From CAYVKM01 sp964452045 (GTDB lineage: Bacteria > Calditrichota > Calditrichia > RBG-13-44-9), in NCBI GenBank assembly GCA_964452045.1, contig CAYVKM010000045.1, forward strand, positions 1 to 28,558: a stretch of 28,558 nucleotides of DNA, written 5' to 3'. Shown piece after piece: positions 21,688-28,558 of the stretch; within the stretch, counting starts at the first letter, position 1; every line of letters begins with the position of its first letter. A program made the position numbers and the translations under genes. The notes under the pieces are model-generated. The model saw only the letters and a list, made by a program, of their open reading frames with translations. It was not told the origin of the DNA and made no database searches.

Positions 21688-24510
21688 ATGGATAGACGTG
21701 ATTTTTTAAAGATTTTAGGAATAACTTCAAGTACTGCTTTAATTTCGTCCTGCGGTGTGGATAAGGCCAATGAGAAAATAATTCCCTTTGTTATCCCGCC
21801 GGAGGAGGAAGTTTATCCGGGGAAGGCTTTGTACCTGAACACTACCTGTTCCGAATGTCCGGCCAACTGTGGCGTGCAGGTGAAAATCAACGAAAAGGTA
21901 TACCATGATGTCAGATCACTCTTTCCGACCAAGCTAGAGGGTATAGAGGGGCATCCGATCAATGATGGTGCTTTGTGTGCCAGGGGACAGGCAGGGCTCT
22001 TCCGGTTATATCACACCGATCGTATCAAAAGACCGATGATTCGCGATGAAAATGGTAACCTCCGAGCTGCAACCTGGAATGAGGCCTTTGACAAGATCCG
22101 GGCGAGTTTAAAACAGTCTAAAAGTGAAGGCAAATCAAATCTCTTTTTCTCTTCCCGGACTACTGGTACATTTTCTGAACTGACTGATACCTTCTGCCAG
22201 AAGATGGCCACCGAACGCCTGCCGGAATTCGAGGTTTATTCACATAATAATCTCCGGGAAGCTTATAATAATGTATTTGGCAGGAAGGAGATCCCCCAAT
22301 ACCGGATCGAGAAGGCCGATTTTCTGTTAACTTTTGGGGCGGATCTTTTTGAAACATTTCTTAGCCCGGTTAACTTTGCTGCGCAGTATTCACGGGCCAT
22401 TAAAAATGATGGTTTTAGCTGGTTCCATTTGGAGCCGCACCTGTCACTGACCGGCGTACAAGCAACCCATCGATATTCAATGATGCCGGGAAGTGAACCG
22501 GTATTGCTGGCATTTCTGCTTCATTCCATCATCAAACAGAGTGCCCAGCGAAATGATATTCCGATAACAATTTTAAGAGCCATACCCAACCTCACCGAGC
22601 AGGAAGTGGCCAATCGCACCGGTTTGTCCATCGAGATTATCCGGCAAATTACCGATACTTTAATCGGTTCAGATACTCCCCTGGTTATGGCCGGGGGTGT
22701 TTCCACTGCCCAGGAAAACGGCCTGGAAACCGCGGTACTGGCAGCCTTGATTCAATATATCCTGGGGATGCCGGATAATACGGTTGATTTTTCAAAGACG
22801 ATGGATTATTCCAAGGTTGGAAGTCTGCGCGATGTTGCAACCTGGATGAACCGGCTGGATAAAGAGCAGGTGGGTGTTCTGTTCCTGGCAAAAACGGATC
22901 CGGCAAATATGCTGCCCGCAGACTACGCATTTTTGGATCGGATGAAAAAAGCACAATTGACCGTGGGAATGTCCGATACCATGAATGAGACGGTCCGAGA
23001 GTGTGATGTTATTCTACCCCTTTCCCACAGCCTGGAATCCTGGGGAGATGCTTCTCCTTATAAGGGTTTGTTCAGTATATATCAACCGGCACTGGAGCCC
23101 CAATATGACTCACTTTCCGAGGGTGATATTTTGTTGAAGCTAATGAATCGAACGGAAATGCCCAGCCAGACATACCAGGATTTTCTGAAAGAACGATGGC
23201 AGACCAAGTTTGGTGAAACAAAAAGCAAAGAGATTTTGCAACAGGGGTATTATGAAGAGCAAACAGCGCCAGTTTCAGTGAAACTGGCAGCGGGCGCTAT
23301 CAATTCTTTCTTAAGCAAAGCGCTGTTTCCAAATGGAAACTCAACGCCGATACTGGTATTTGCACCATCGATTCGCAGTTTTGATGGGCGCAGTAAGGAT
23401 TTACCCTTACTCACCGAAATCCCGGACCCAATCACCACAATAACCTACGGTAATTGGTTATCGGTCTCTCCTGAAAATGCCCGGGAACTTGGTTTAAAAG
23501 ACCATGATGAGGTGGAAATCTCTTATGATGAAGGATCAATAAAACTACCTGTGAAAGTACAGCAGCTTCTGGCAAAGGATGTTTTCATGGTTCAAAGGGA
23601 TATCGTTCACATGGCCACCGCAAATATTGATGAGAGGACTGGAGAAAGTTCCTGGTTCAGCCGGAATATTAAAATTACCAAAACCGGTAGACAGATTGCC
23701 ATGCCAATTCTGTCAGGATCTATGAATGAAGAGGGGCGGGGTATTCTTCCACCCGGGGAACACGATGAAGAACATGGACATGGAGGAGAACATGAACGCT
23801 GGTATCCGGAGCATGAGCATAAGGATTATCGCTGGGGAATGGCAATTGATCTGGAAAGTTGTATCGGTTGTAATGCTTGTGCGGCGGCTTGTTATGTGGA
23901 GAATAATATTCCCATCGTCGGTGAGAAGGAACACCTGAAGGGCAGGGAAATGTCCTGGATTCGTCTGGAGCCGTTCATTGAAAAAGAGACCATAGAATTT
24001 GTCCCAATGTTGTGCCAGCAGTGCGACAATGCTCCATGCGAACCGGTTTGCCCGGTTTACGCCGCTTATCATAATCCGGAAGGTTTGAATGTACAGGTTT
24101 ACAACCGTTGTGTAGGCACCCGGTATTGTTCCAATAACTGTCCCTATAAAGTACGCCGGTTTAACTGGTTCGATCATCTGCTGCCCGAGCCGCTGGATAA
24201 AATGTATAATCCGGACCTGTCTGTGCGAGGCCGGGGCATTATGGAAAAATGCACCTTCTGTATTCAGCGGATCCGGGCGGCGAAGGACTATGCCAAGGAT
24301 GAGGGACGCCTGGTGGAGGATGGGGAAATTACCCCGGCTTGTGCCCAAACCTGTCCCACCAATGCAATCACCTTTGGAAATTTGAAAGATGAAAAATCGA
24401 AAGTATATCAACTTGCGCATTCGGATCGTGCTTACCGGGCGCTGGAAGAGCTTGGGACCGAACCTGCAGTAAATTATTTGCGGAAAAAGGAAGGTAAACA
24501 TGAGGCATAA
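21688..24510 (+). CDS. actB: ActB, Fe-S subunit of alternative complex III (molybdopterin-like B1 plus ferredoxin-like B2)
   Basis: ActB is the large periplasmic Fe-S protein of ACIII. The 940 residues begin with a twin-arginine signal (RRDFLK) leading to ISSC22, a possible lipobox, consistent with the lipid-anchored ActB reported in ACIII structures. B1, about 45-680, resembles molybdopterin oxidoreductases and keeps C54, C57, C61 and C97. A His/Glu-rich linker (691-711) joins it to B2, about 715-920, with four cysteine clusters: CIGCNACAAAC, CQQCDNAPCEPVC, CVGTRYCSNNC and CTFC with CAQTC. These should bind three [4Fe-4S] and one [3Fe-4S] cluster by analogy with known complexes. The end overlaps actC by 11 nt. 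Confidence 0.95.
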   Translation: MDRRDFLKILGITSSTALISSCGVDKANEKIIPFVIPPEEEVYPGKALYLNTTCSECPANCGVQVKINEKVYHDVRSLFPTKLEGIEGHPINDGALCARGQAGLFRLYHTDRIKRPMIRDENGNLRAATWNEAFDKIRASLKQSKSEGKSNLFFSSRTTGTFSELTDTFCQKMATERLPEFEVYSHNNLREAYNNVFGRKEIPQYRIEKADFLLTFGADLFETFLSPVNFAAQYSRAIKNDGFSWFHLEPHLSLTGVQATHRYSMMPGSEPVLLAFLLHSIIKQSAQRNDIPITILRAIPNLTEQEVANRTGLSIEIIRQITDTLIGSDTPLVMAGGVSTAQENGLETAVLAALIQYILGMPDNTVDFSKTMDYSKVGSLRDVATWMNRLDKEQVGVLFLAKTDPANMLPADYAFLDRMKKAQLTVGMSDTMNETVRECDVILPLSHSLESWGDASPYKGLFSIYQPALEPQYDSLSEGDILLKLMNRTEMPSQTYQDFLKERWQTKFGETKSKEILQQGYYEEQTAPVSVKLAAGAINSFLSKALFPNGNSTPILVFAPSIRSFDGRSKDLPLLTEIPDPITTITYGNWLSVSPENARELGLKDHDEVEISYDEGSIKLPVKVQQLLAKDVFMVQRDIVHMATANIDERTGESSWFSRNIKITKTGRQIAMPILSGSMNEEGRGILPPGEHDEEHGHGGEHERWYPEHEHKDYRWGMAIDLESCIGCNACAAACYVENNIPIVGEKEHLKGREMSWIRLEPFIEKETIEFVPMLCQQCDNAPCEPVCPVYAAYHNPEGLNVQVYNRCVGTRYCSNNCPYKVRRFNWFDHLLPEPLDKMYNPDLSVRGRGIMEKCTFCIQRIRAAKDYAKDEGRLVEDGEITPACAQTCPTNAITFGNLKDEKSKVYQLAHSDRAYRALEELGTEPAVNYLRKKEGKHEA

Positions 24511-25816
24511 AGAGATGAAAGAGGTTGAATATAACCTCACTCTGGAGGAGGACATCCTGGCGGCAATGCGCCGGCCCCGGCCCATTTATTGGGTCGCACT
24601 GTTTATCAGTGCTACCTTTTTTGTGACCGGCATGATGAGCTGGTTCTACCAGATGCTCAAAGGCATGGGTGTCGCCGGCATAAATAATCCGGTGGGGTGG
24701 GGCGTTTATATTACGGATTTCGTTTTCTGGGTGGGTATTGCCCATTCCGGCACACTTATATCTGCTGTCCTATTTCTGTTTCGGGCTAAATTCCGAAATG
24801 TATTTAATCGTTCTGCCGAAGCCATGACGGTCTTTGCGGTGATGACAGCCGGTCTGTTTCCGCTTATCCATTTAGGCCGATCCTGGTTTTTCTATTGGTT
24901 ATTTCCTTATCCCAACCAGCGGCAGCTTTGGGTTAATTTTCAGTCTCCCCTCATCTGGGATGTGTTTGCAGTGAGTACTTATTTTACCATCAGCGTCATT
25001 TTCTGGTATGTGGGAATGGTTCCGGATCTGGCAATAGTGAGGCGAGTTGCCCAGGGTATCCGCAAAAAGTTTTACAGTATTTTTTCCCTTGGCTGGACCG
25101 GAAGCATTAAACAATGGCTCCATTACAACCGGTTGTATATGTTTCTGGCCGCATTTGCCACCCCGCTGGTGATTTCGGTACATTCAGTCGTTTCCTGGGA
25201 TTTTGCCATGAGTATCGTTCCCGGTTGGCATACCACAATTTTTGCCCCCTATTTTGTGGCCGGGGCAATTTTTTCCGGGACAGCGATGGTGTTGACCCTG
25301 GTGATCCCCATGCGAAAAATCTTCCGGCTGGAAAAATACATTACCAAAGATCATTTTGATAAAATAACCAAGGTATTATTGTTCACTTCATTAATTGTCA
25401 CCTATTCTTATATAACTGAGTTCGCCCTGGCTTTTTATGGCGGACATAAATTTGAAGAAGCGCACTTCCTCTATCGGGCTCTTGGCGATTATAAGGAACT
25501 TTATTGGATGATGATCTTTTGTAATTCACTTTTACCCCTGTCTTTGTTTATCCGAAAACTACGCCGAAGCATCGGTTATCTTTTTGTAATCTCCATATTT
25601 GTTAACATTGGCATGTGGCTGGAGCGGTTCGTCATTATCGTTTCCTCATTGTCAAAGGATTTCGATCCCTACAACTGGGGTTTGTATCATCCCAGCTGGG
25701 TGGAAGTGAGTATTACCCTGGGGAGTTTCGGGATGTTTTTTATGTTTTTCCTCATCTTTACCAAAATCTTACCGGTCCTGGCAATCACCGAAATTAAAGA
25801 GGAGGCCGCAGAATGA
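24500..25816 (+). CDS. actC: ActC, NrfD-like quinol-binding membrane subunit of ACIII
   Basis: ActC is a polytopic membrane protein of the NrfD/PsrC family and carries a quinol site in ACIII. The 438 residues begin with a cytoplasmic stretch ending AMRRPRPIYWVALF, followed by about ten helices. Family motifs include NNPVGWGVYITDFVFWVGIAH (shown in the conserved order GWGVYI then FWVGIAHSG) and HLGRSWFFYWLFPYPN. The ATG has AAGGAAGG upstream inside actB, and the gene overlaps both actB (11 nt) and actD (ATGA), so the subunits are translated together. Confidence 0.95.
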   Translation: MRHKEMKEVEYNLTLEEDILAAMRRPRPIYWVALFISATFFVTGMMSWFYQMLKGMGVAGINNPVGWGVYITDFVFWVGIAHSGTLISAVLFLFRAKFRNVFNRSAEAMTVFAVMTAGLFPLIHLGRSWFFYWLFPYPNQRQLWVNFQSPLIWDVFAVSTYFTISVIFWYVGMVPDLAIVRRVAQGIRKKFYSIFSLGWTGSIKQWLHYNRLYMFLAAFATPLVISVHSVVSWDFAMSIVPGWHTTIFAPYFVAGAIFSGTAMVLTLVIPMRKIFRLEKYITKDHFDKITKVLLFTSLIVTYSYITEFALAFYGGHKFEEAHFLYRALGDYKELYWMMIFCNSLLPLSLFIRKLRRSIGYLFVISIFVNIGMWLERFVIIVSSLSKDFDPYNWGLYHPSWVEVSITLGSFGMFFMFFLIFTKILPVLAITEIKEEAAE

Positions 25817-26250
25817 GCAATAAGTACGTTTTTGAGGAAAAGGAAAAATTTTTACATAAACTGGAAGAGGTGGTAAAGAGTGGTGTGAGTGCTAAGGATA
25901 TTGAAATCTATACACCATATCCGGTTCACGAAGCGGAAGAAGTACTCAAATTAAAAACATCTCCCTTGAGATTTTTTACCTTACTGGGCGCTTTATCAGG
26001 TCTGATATTCGGATTTCTGTTTACTATTGGTACTTCAATTGACTGGCCGCTTATTCGGGGAGGAAAGCCTATTGTGGCTATCCCGGCCTTCATTATTGTG
26101 GCATTCGAATTAACCGTTCTTTTTGGCGGCGTTATTTCTTTTATCGGATTTTTGATCCTTTCCCGACTTCCTGATGTCAAGAAAATTATCAATCCTGAAG
26201 AGTATGGAAATCAGTTCATCATTCAAATTGTAAACGAGGGACGGAAATGA
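25813..26250 (+). CDS. actD: ActD, DUF3341 subunit of ACIII
   Basis: This 145-residue protein has a short soluble N-terminus (with the family's DIEIYTPYPVHEAEE stretch) and two membrane helices, about residues 54-75 and 90-116. This layout matches the DUF3341 ActD subunit, a structural component beside ActC. It overlaps actC by the ATGA at 25813 and actF by the ATGA at 26247. In most ACIII operons actE, a small cytochrome c, comes next; here actF follows at once. Confidence 0.93.
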   Translation: MSNKYVFEEKEKFLHKLEEVVKSGVSAKDIEIYTPYPVHEAEEVLKLKTSPLRFFTLLGALSGLIFGFLFTIGTSIDWPLIRGGKPIVAIPAFIIVAFELTVLFGGVISFIGFLILSRLPDVKKIINPEEYGNQFIIQIVNEGRK

Positions 26251-27290
26251 GCAAACTACAGTTTAAACCTTTGGGATTAATGATTATATCTTTACTGGTG
26301 GCAATTGTTGTCCTCTTAATTGAAGTTTTCCTTACCGGTTCAAAGGATGGTTCTTTCCTACTGACTTTATCGTTTTGGATTACACTGTTTCAGGGTACGG
26401 TTGCGGTTGCCGCTGCGGCCGAAGTATCCCAGGGAAAATGGGCGGAGCCACTCAAAAAAGAGCTGTTTGCTTTTTATCCTTTGATCCTGTTTACGGCGGT
26501 CATCTTTCTGATATTGGGTTTCCAAATGGATATCTATAAGTGGACCGCAAAGCCCGGTCGCTGGTTAAATCCGAGCTTCTTTATTCTCCGGAATTTCTTT
26601 CTGATTCTGTTGACTTTTATATTGGCCCATTTTTATATCAGAGCGAGTTTAAAAGGAAGTAAAAGTAAAGGAGTCCTGGCCGTGCTCTACATTTTTGCTT
26701 TTGTGGCCAGTCAGTCATTTGTGGCGTTTGACTGGATCATGACTCTGGATTTTCCCTGGATGAGCACCATGTTCGGACCAATTTTCTTTATGGAATCTTT
26801 TTATGCCGGTTTGGCTCTGGGGGGCATTATTGCCGCCTACTTTATAGTCAGGAAAATAGGAGAGACAGGTGCCATTACCAAGGTTTTGAGAGATATGGCT
26901 ACATTCATGTTTGGTTTTGCCCTGGCCTGGGCGGGACTGTATTATGGCCAGTTTCTGGTGATCTGGTATGGCAATATTCCCTGGGAAACCAGCTATTTTG
27001 GTGTCCGGATGAATCATGGACCATTTAATATCCTGTTGTATCTGATCATCTTTATTTTATTTATCATTCCTTTTGTTACCTTTATTCCCAAGAAAGTAAA
27101 AGTCTCGCCGGGCTGGGTGAGCTTTATTGCCGTCCTGGTTTTAATAGGGATCTTGCTGGAAAGGATCTTTTATATTCTTCCGGTTGTATCGGTAAATGTT
27201 GTGGCAGTATTGATTGAATTTGTTTTAATTGGATTTTTACTGCTGGTTTTCTTTTTTAGCCGAAACGAGTTTATCAAAACAAGTAGTTAA
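26247..27290 (+). CDS. actF: ActF, membrane subunit of ACIII
   Basis: ActF is a second, NrfD-related polytopic subunit of ACIII that packs against ActC. The 347 residues contain about ten helices. Recognisable stretches are GTVAVAAAAEVSQGKWAEPL, SQSFVAFDWIMTLDFPWMST and FALAWAGLYYGQFLVIWYGN. The length is shorter than in some relatives (about 400). The gene overlaps actD by 4 nt and ends the operon; a strong terminator follows within 30 bases. Confidence 0.93.
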   Translation: MSKLQFKPLGLMIISLLVAIVVLLIEVFLTGSKDGSFLLTLSFWITLFQGTVAVAAAAEVSQGKWAEPLKKELFAFYPLILFTAVIFLILGFQMDIYKWTAKPGRWLNPSFFILRNFFLILLTFILAHFYIRASLKGSKSKGVLAVLYIFAFVASQSFVAFDWIMTLDFPWMSTMFGPIFFMESFYAGLALGGIIAAYFIVRKIGETGAITKVLRDMATFMFGFALAWAGLYYGQFLVIWYGNIPWETSYFGVRMNHGPFNILLYLIIFILFIIPFVTFIPKKVKVSPGWVSFIAVLVLIGILLERIFYILPVVSVNVVAVLIEFVLIGFLLLVFFFSRNEFIKTSS

Positions 27291-27319
27291 TTGAATGTCC
27301 ATTTAGAATTTTCTTCATT

Positions 27320-27350
27320 AAAAAAGCCGGTTTGGATACCGGCTTTTTTT
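27320..27350. terminator. Bidirectional rho-independent terminator after actF
   Basis: AAAAAAGCCGGT (27320-27331) pairs with ACCGGCTTTTTT (27338-27349) around the six-base loop TTGGAT, with a T-run on one side and an A-run on the other. It ends the ACIII operon and the convergent PorV-like transcript. Confidence 0.92.
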
Positions 27351-27379
27351 GTTACTATTGTCAATACTTTTTTTGATTG

Positions 27380-28387
27380 TCAGAAACTCAAACCCAGTCC
27401 GATTCGTTGGATATACCCCAAATCACCCATATTCGAGAGGCCATAGTCTGCCTGAATCATCCAGCTTTGTACCGGGAATAGCACCCCCATACCGGCACTG
27501 AAACTTTCTATATCATGGTTAATCCGGTATCCAGAGCGCAGGAAAAAATTTTCGTTCCAGCTGTACTCCAGACCGATACCCATACTTTCCGGTGCATCAT
27601 TCACATTATAGCCGTCCACTAACAAGGTGAGACGCTGGGATTCCCTGAGTACTAAGCCCTCTTTTAATCCCATCAAATCCATCGCCAGACCAATTCGGAA
27701 ACTGATCGGCAATGGCCAGCTTTCGGTATTTAAATTTGCTGATGCATCATTGGAACGAACGATCAAATCCCGACCACTGAGTTGCAACTTCCCGCCAAAG
27801 TTACTCATCATAATACCCAGCCGCATTCCTTTGAATCCGGTGTGGAGCATCCCACCCAGATCGACCGCAAAGGTATTAGCGCTCTCGTTGAATAATTTCT
27901 GTTGAATATACTTTCCGGTAATTCCGAATGAAAAGCGTTCGGTCAAGCGACGGGAATAGGTCAATCCCAGGGCAATATCCTGCACATCGAAGAAGATCCC
28001 GGTACCATCTGGCTCCTGGATGGTGGTTTGTTCCATCTCCGGTATATTCAAAGAAGTAAAGCTGAGGCCTACCGCCGAAGCGCCACCAAATGGCACAACT
28101 ACTCCGGCAAATTCATGGTTAATATCGGCGAACCATTCGGTATGCGTCGCCAGAAACTGACTCTTAGTCAGCCAGGCAGCACCTGCCGGATTCCAGTAAA
28201 GTGCAGTCACATCGTTGGCCAGACCGGTAAAGGTTCCTCCAAGGGCAGTTGCCCTCGGACCAACGCCAATCTTTAAAAACTGAGCGGCAGAGGTTCCCGC
28301 TTTCGACACTGCATAGCTATTGGTTAATGAAACAAACAGCATTGCAATAATTACTATAAAAAGGGATTTTAAGATTTTCTCATTCAT
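27380..28387 (-). CDS. PorV/PorQ-family outer-membrane protein
   Basis: This 335-residue protein has a signal peptide (about 1-26) and the PorV/PorQ opening pattern AAQFLKIGVGPRATALGGTF, then NDVTALYWNPAGAAWL. The rest alternates hydrophobic and polar residues like a FadL-type beta-barrel and ends in an aromatic residue (GLGLSF), as outer-membrane proteins do. Members such as PorV take part in type IX secretion as shuttle proteins for sorting-tail substrates; others are of unknown role. The start at 28387 has AGGT about 8 nt upstream. It lies 41 nt downstream of a gene for an exported protein, probably in one transcript. Confidence 0.9.
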   Translation of the reverse strand: MNEKILKSLFIVIIAMLFVSLTNSYAVSKAGTSAAQFLKIGVGPRATALGGTFTGLANDVTALYWNPAGAAWLTKSQFLATHTEWFADINHEFAGVVVPFGGASAVGLSFTSLNIPEMEQTTIQEPDGTGIFFDVQDIALGLTYSRRLTERFSFGITGKYIQQKLFNESANTFAVDLGGMLHTGFKGMRLGIMMSNFGGKLQLSGRDLIVRSNDASANLNTESWPLPISFRIGLAMDLMGLKEGLVLRESQRLTLLVDGYNVNDAPESMGIGLEYSWNENFFLRSGYRINHDIESFSAGMGVLFPVQSWMIQADYGLSNMGDLGYIQRIGLGLSF

Positions 28388-28428
28388 TATGCTTACCTGT
28401 TTGAAGCACCTTCTATATTTTTCATTAA

Positions 28429-28558
28429 TTATCGGATAATGACAAATTTCCCGGTTTCTTTATCCCCATCGGGCGATTTAACTACAAATACATATAAGCC
28501 GTAGGCAACATTTACACTGTTATCATTTTGCAGATTCCAGAATTCATAATTTAATCCG
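28429..28558 (-). CDS. C-terminal end of an exported protein (5' part outside window)
   Basis: The minus strand encodes 42 residues and a stop: a stretch beginning GLNYEFWNL, then VAYGLYVFVVKSPDG and the end GKFVIIR. This is the familiar C-terminal signature of large secreted FCB proteins, in which a tryptophan strand, a GxYxF strand and a final GKFVII strand close the last beta domain. It differs from the YPNPFNPTT tails elsewhere in the window. Nothing can be said of the main body. It is too short for routine ORF finding and would be missed. Confidence 0.75.
   Translation of the reverse strand, partial: GLNYEFWNLQNDNSVNVAYGLYVFVVKSPDGDKETGKFVIIR

Noticed and set aside
23713..24585. A 290-residue ORF on the minus strand
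   Set aside because: It is antisense to the highly conserved Fe-S part of actB and the start of actC, and its translation has no recognisable domain.
1..28558. CRISPR arrays, insertion sequences, tRNA or rRNA genes
   Set aside because: I looked for regular spaced repeats, transposase motifs with terminal inverted repeats, and cloverleaf or rRNA core sequences and saw none. The gene order reads as stable housekeeping chromosome.

Overview
The window looks like chromosomal DNA from an aerobic or facultatively respiring bacterium of the Fibrobacterota-Chlorobiota-Bacteroidota (FCB) side of the tree. Calditrichota, Ignavibacteria, Marinimicrobia or KSB1-like lineages fit best. The clues are YPNPFNPTT-type C-terminal sorting tails, a PorV/PorQ-like barrel protein, an alternative complex III (ACIII) with a caa3 oxidase, and a fused E1 alpha/beta 2-oxoacid dehydrogenase. 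Several candidate promoters are of the ordinary -35/-10 kind rather than the Bacteroidetes type. Family placement is inference; no rRNA or tRNA is present to fix it.

Layout. (1) 1-5031: Fe-S cluster assembly. sufC (cut by the left edge) and sufB run leftward. Divergent from them are an Rrf2/IscR-like regulator, a Rieske ferredoxin, sufS and sufU. A bidirectional terminator closes the region. (2) 5103-8505, minus strand: two exported proteins that share an almost identical 261-bp C-terminal sorting tail. The first, 5103-6554, is the highlight. It reads as a thioredoxin/TlpA-like protein whose CxxC motif is U-G-S-C, with an in-frame UGA as residue 66. A 19-base hairpin follows 17 nt later, at the place and with the loop expected of a bacterial SECIS element. 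I interpret the gene as an intact, surface-targeted selenoprotein; a conventional annotation would break it into two ORFs. (3) 8814-9398: a YceI-like periplasmic protein. (4) 9599-15687: a MarR-type regulator with a cysteine-rich tail heads an operon of SCO, CoxA, CoxC, CoxD, CoxB (with cytochrome c domain) and CtaB, which encodes a caa3-type haem-copper oxidase. (5) 15792-19454: 2-oxoacid dehydrogenase E1 (fused alpha and beta) and E2 (two lipoyl domains). (6) 19819-27290: ACIII genes (actA, actB, actC, actD, actF). They are preceded by an unusual membrane protein with a C-terminal cytochrome c, and actE is absent from its usual place. A terminator follows actF. (7) 27380-28558, minus strand: a PorV/PorQ-like outer-membrane protein and the C-terminal end of another exported protein.

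How the parts work together. ACIII would oxidise quinol and pass electrons through cytochrome c to the caa3 oxidase. SCO and CtaB mature the oxidase, and the Suf genes supply Fe-S clusters, for instance to ActB. The 2-oxoacid dehydrogenase feeds reductant. The exported proteins with sorting tails and the PorV-like protein point to a type IX-like secretion route.
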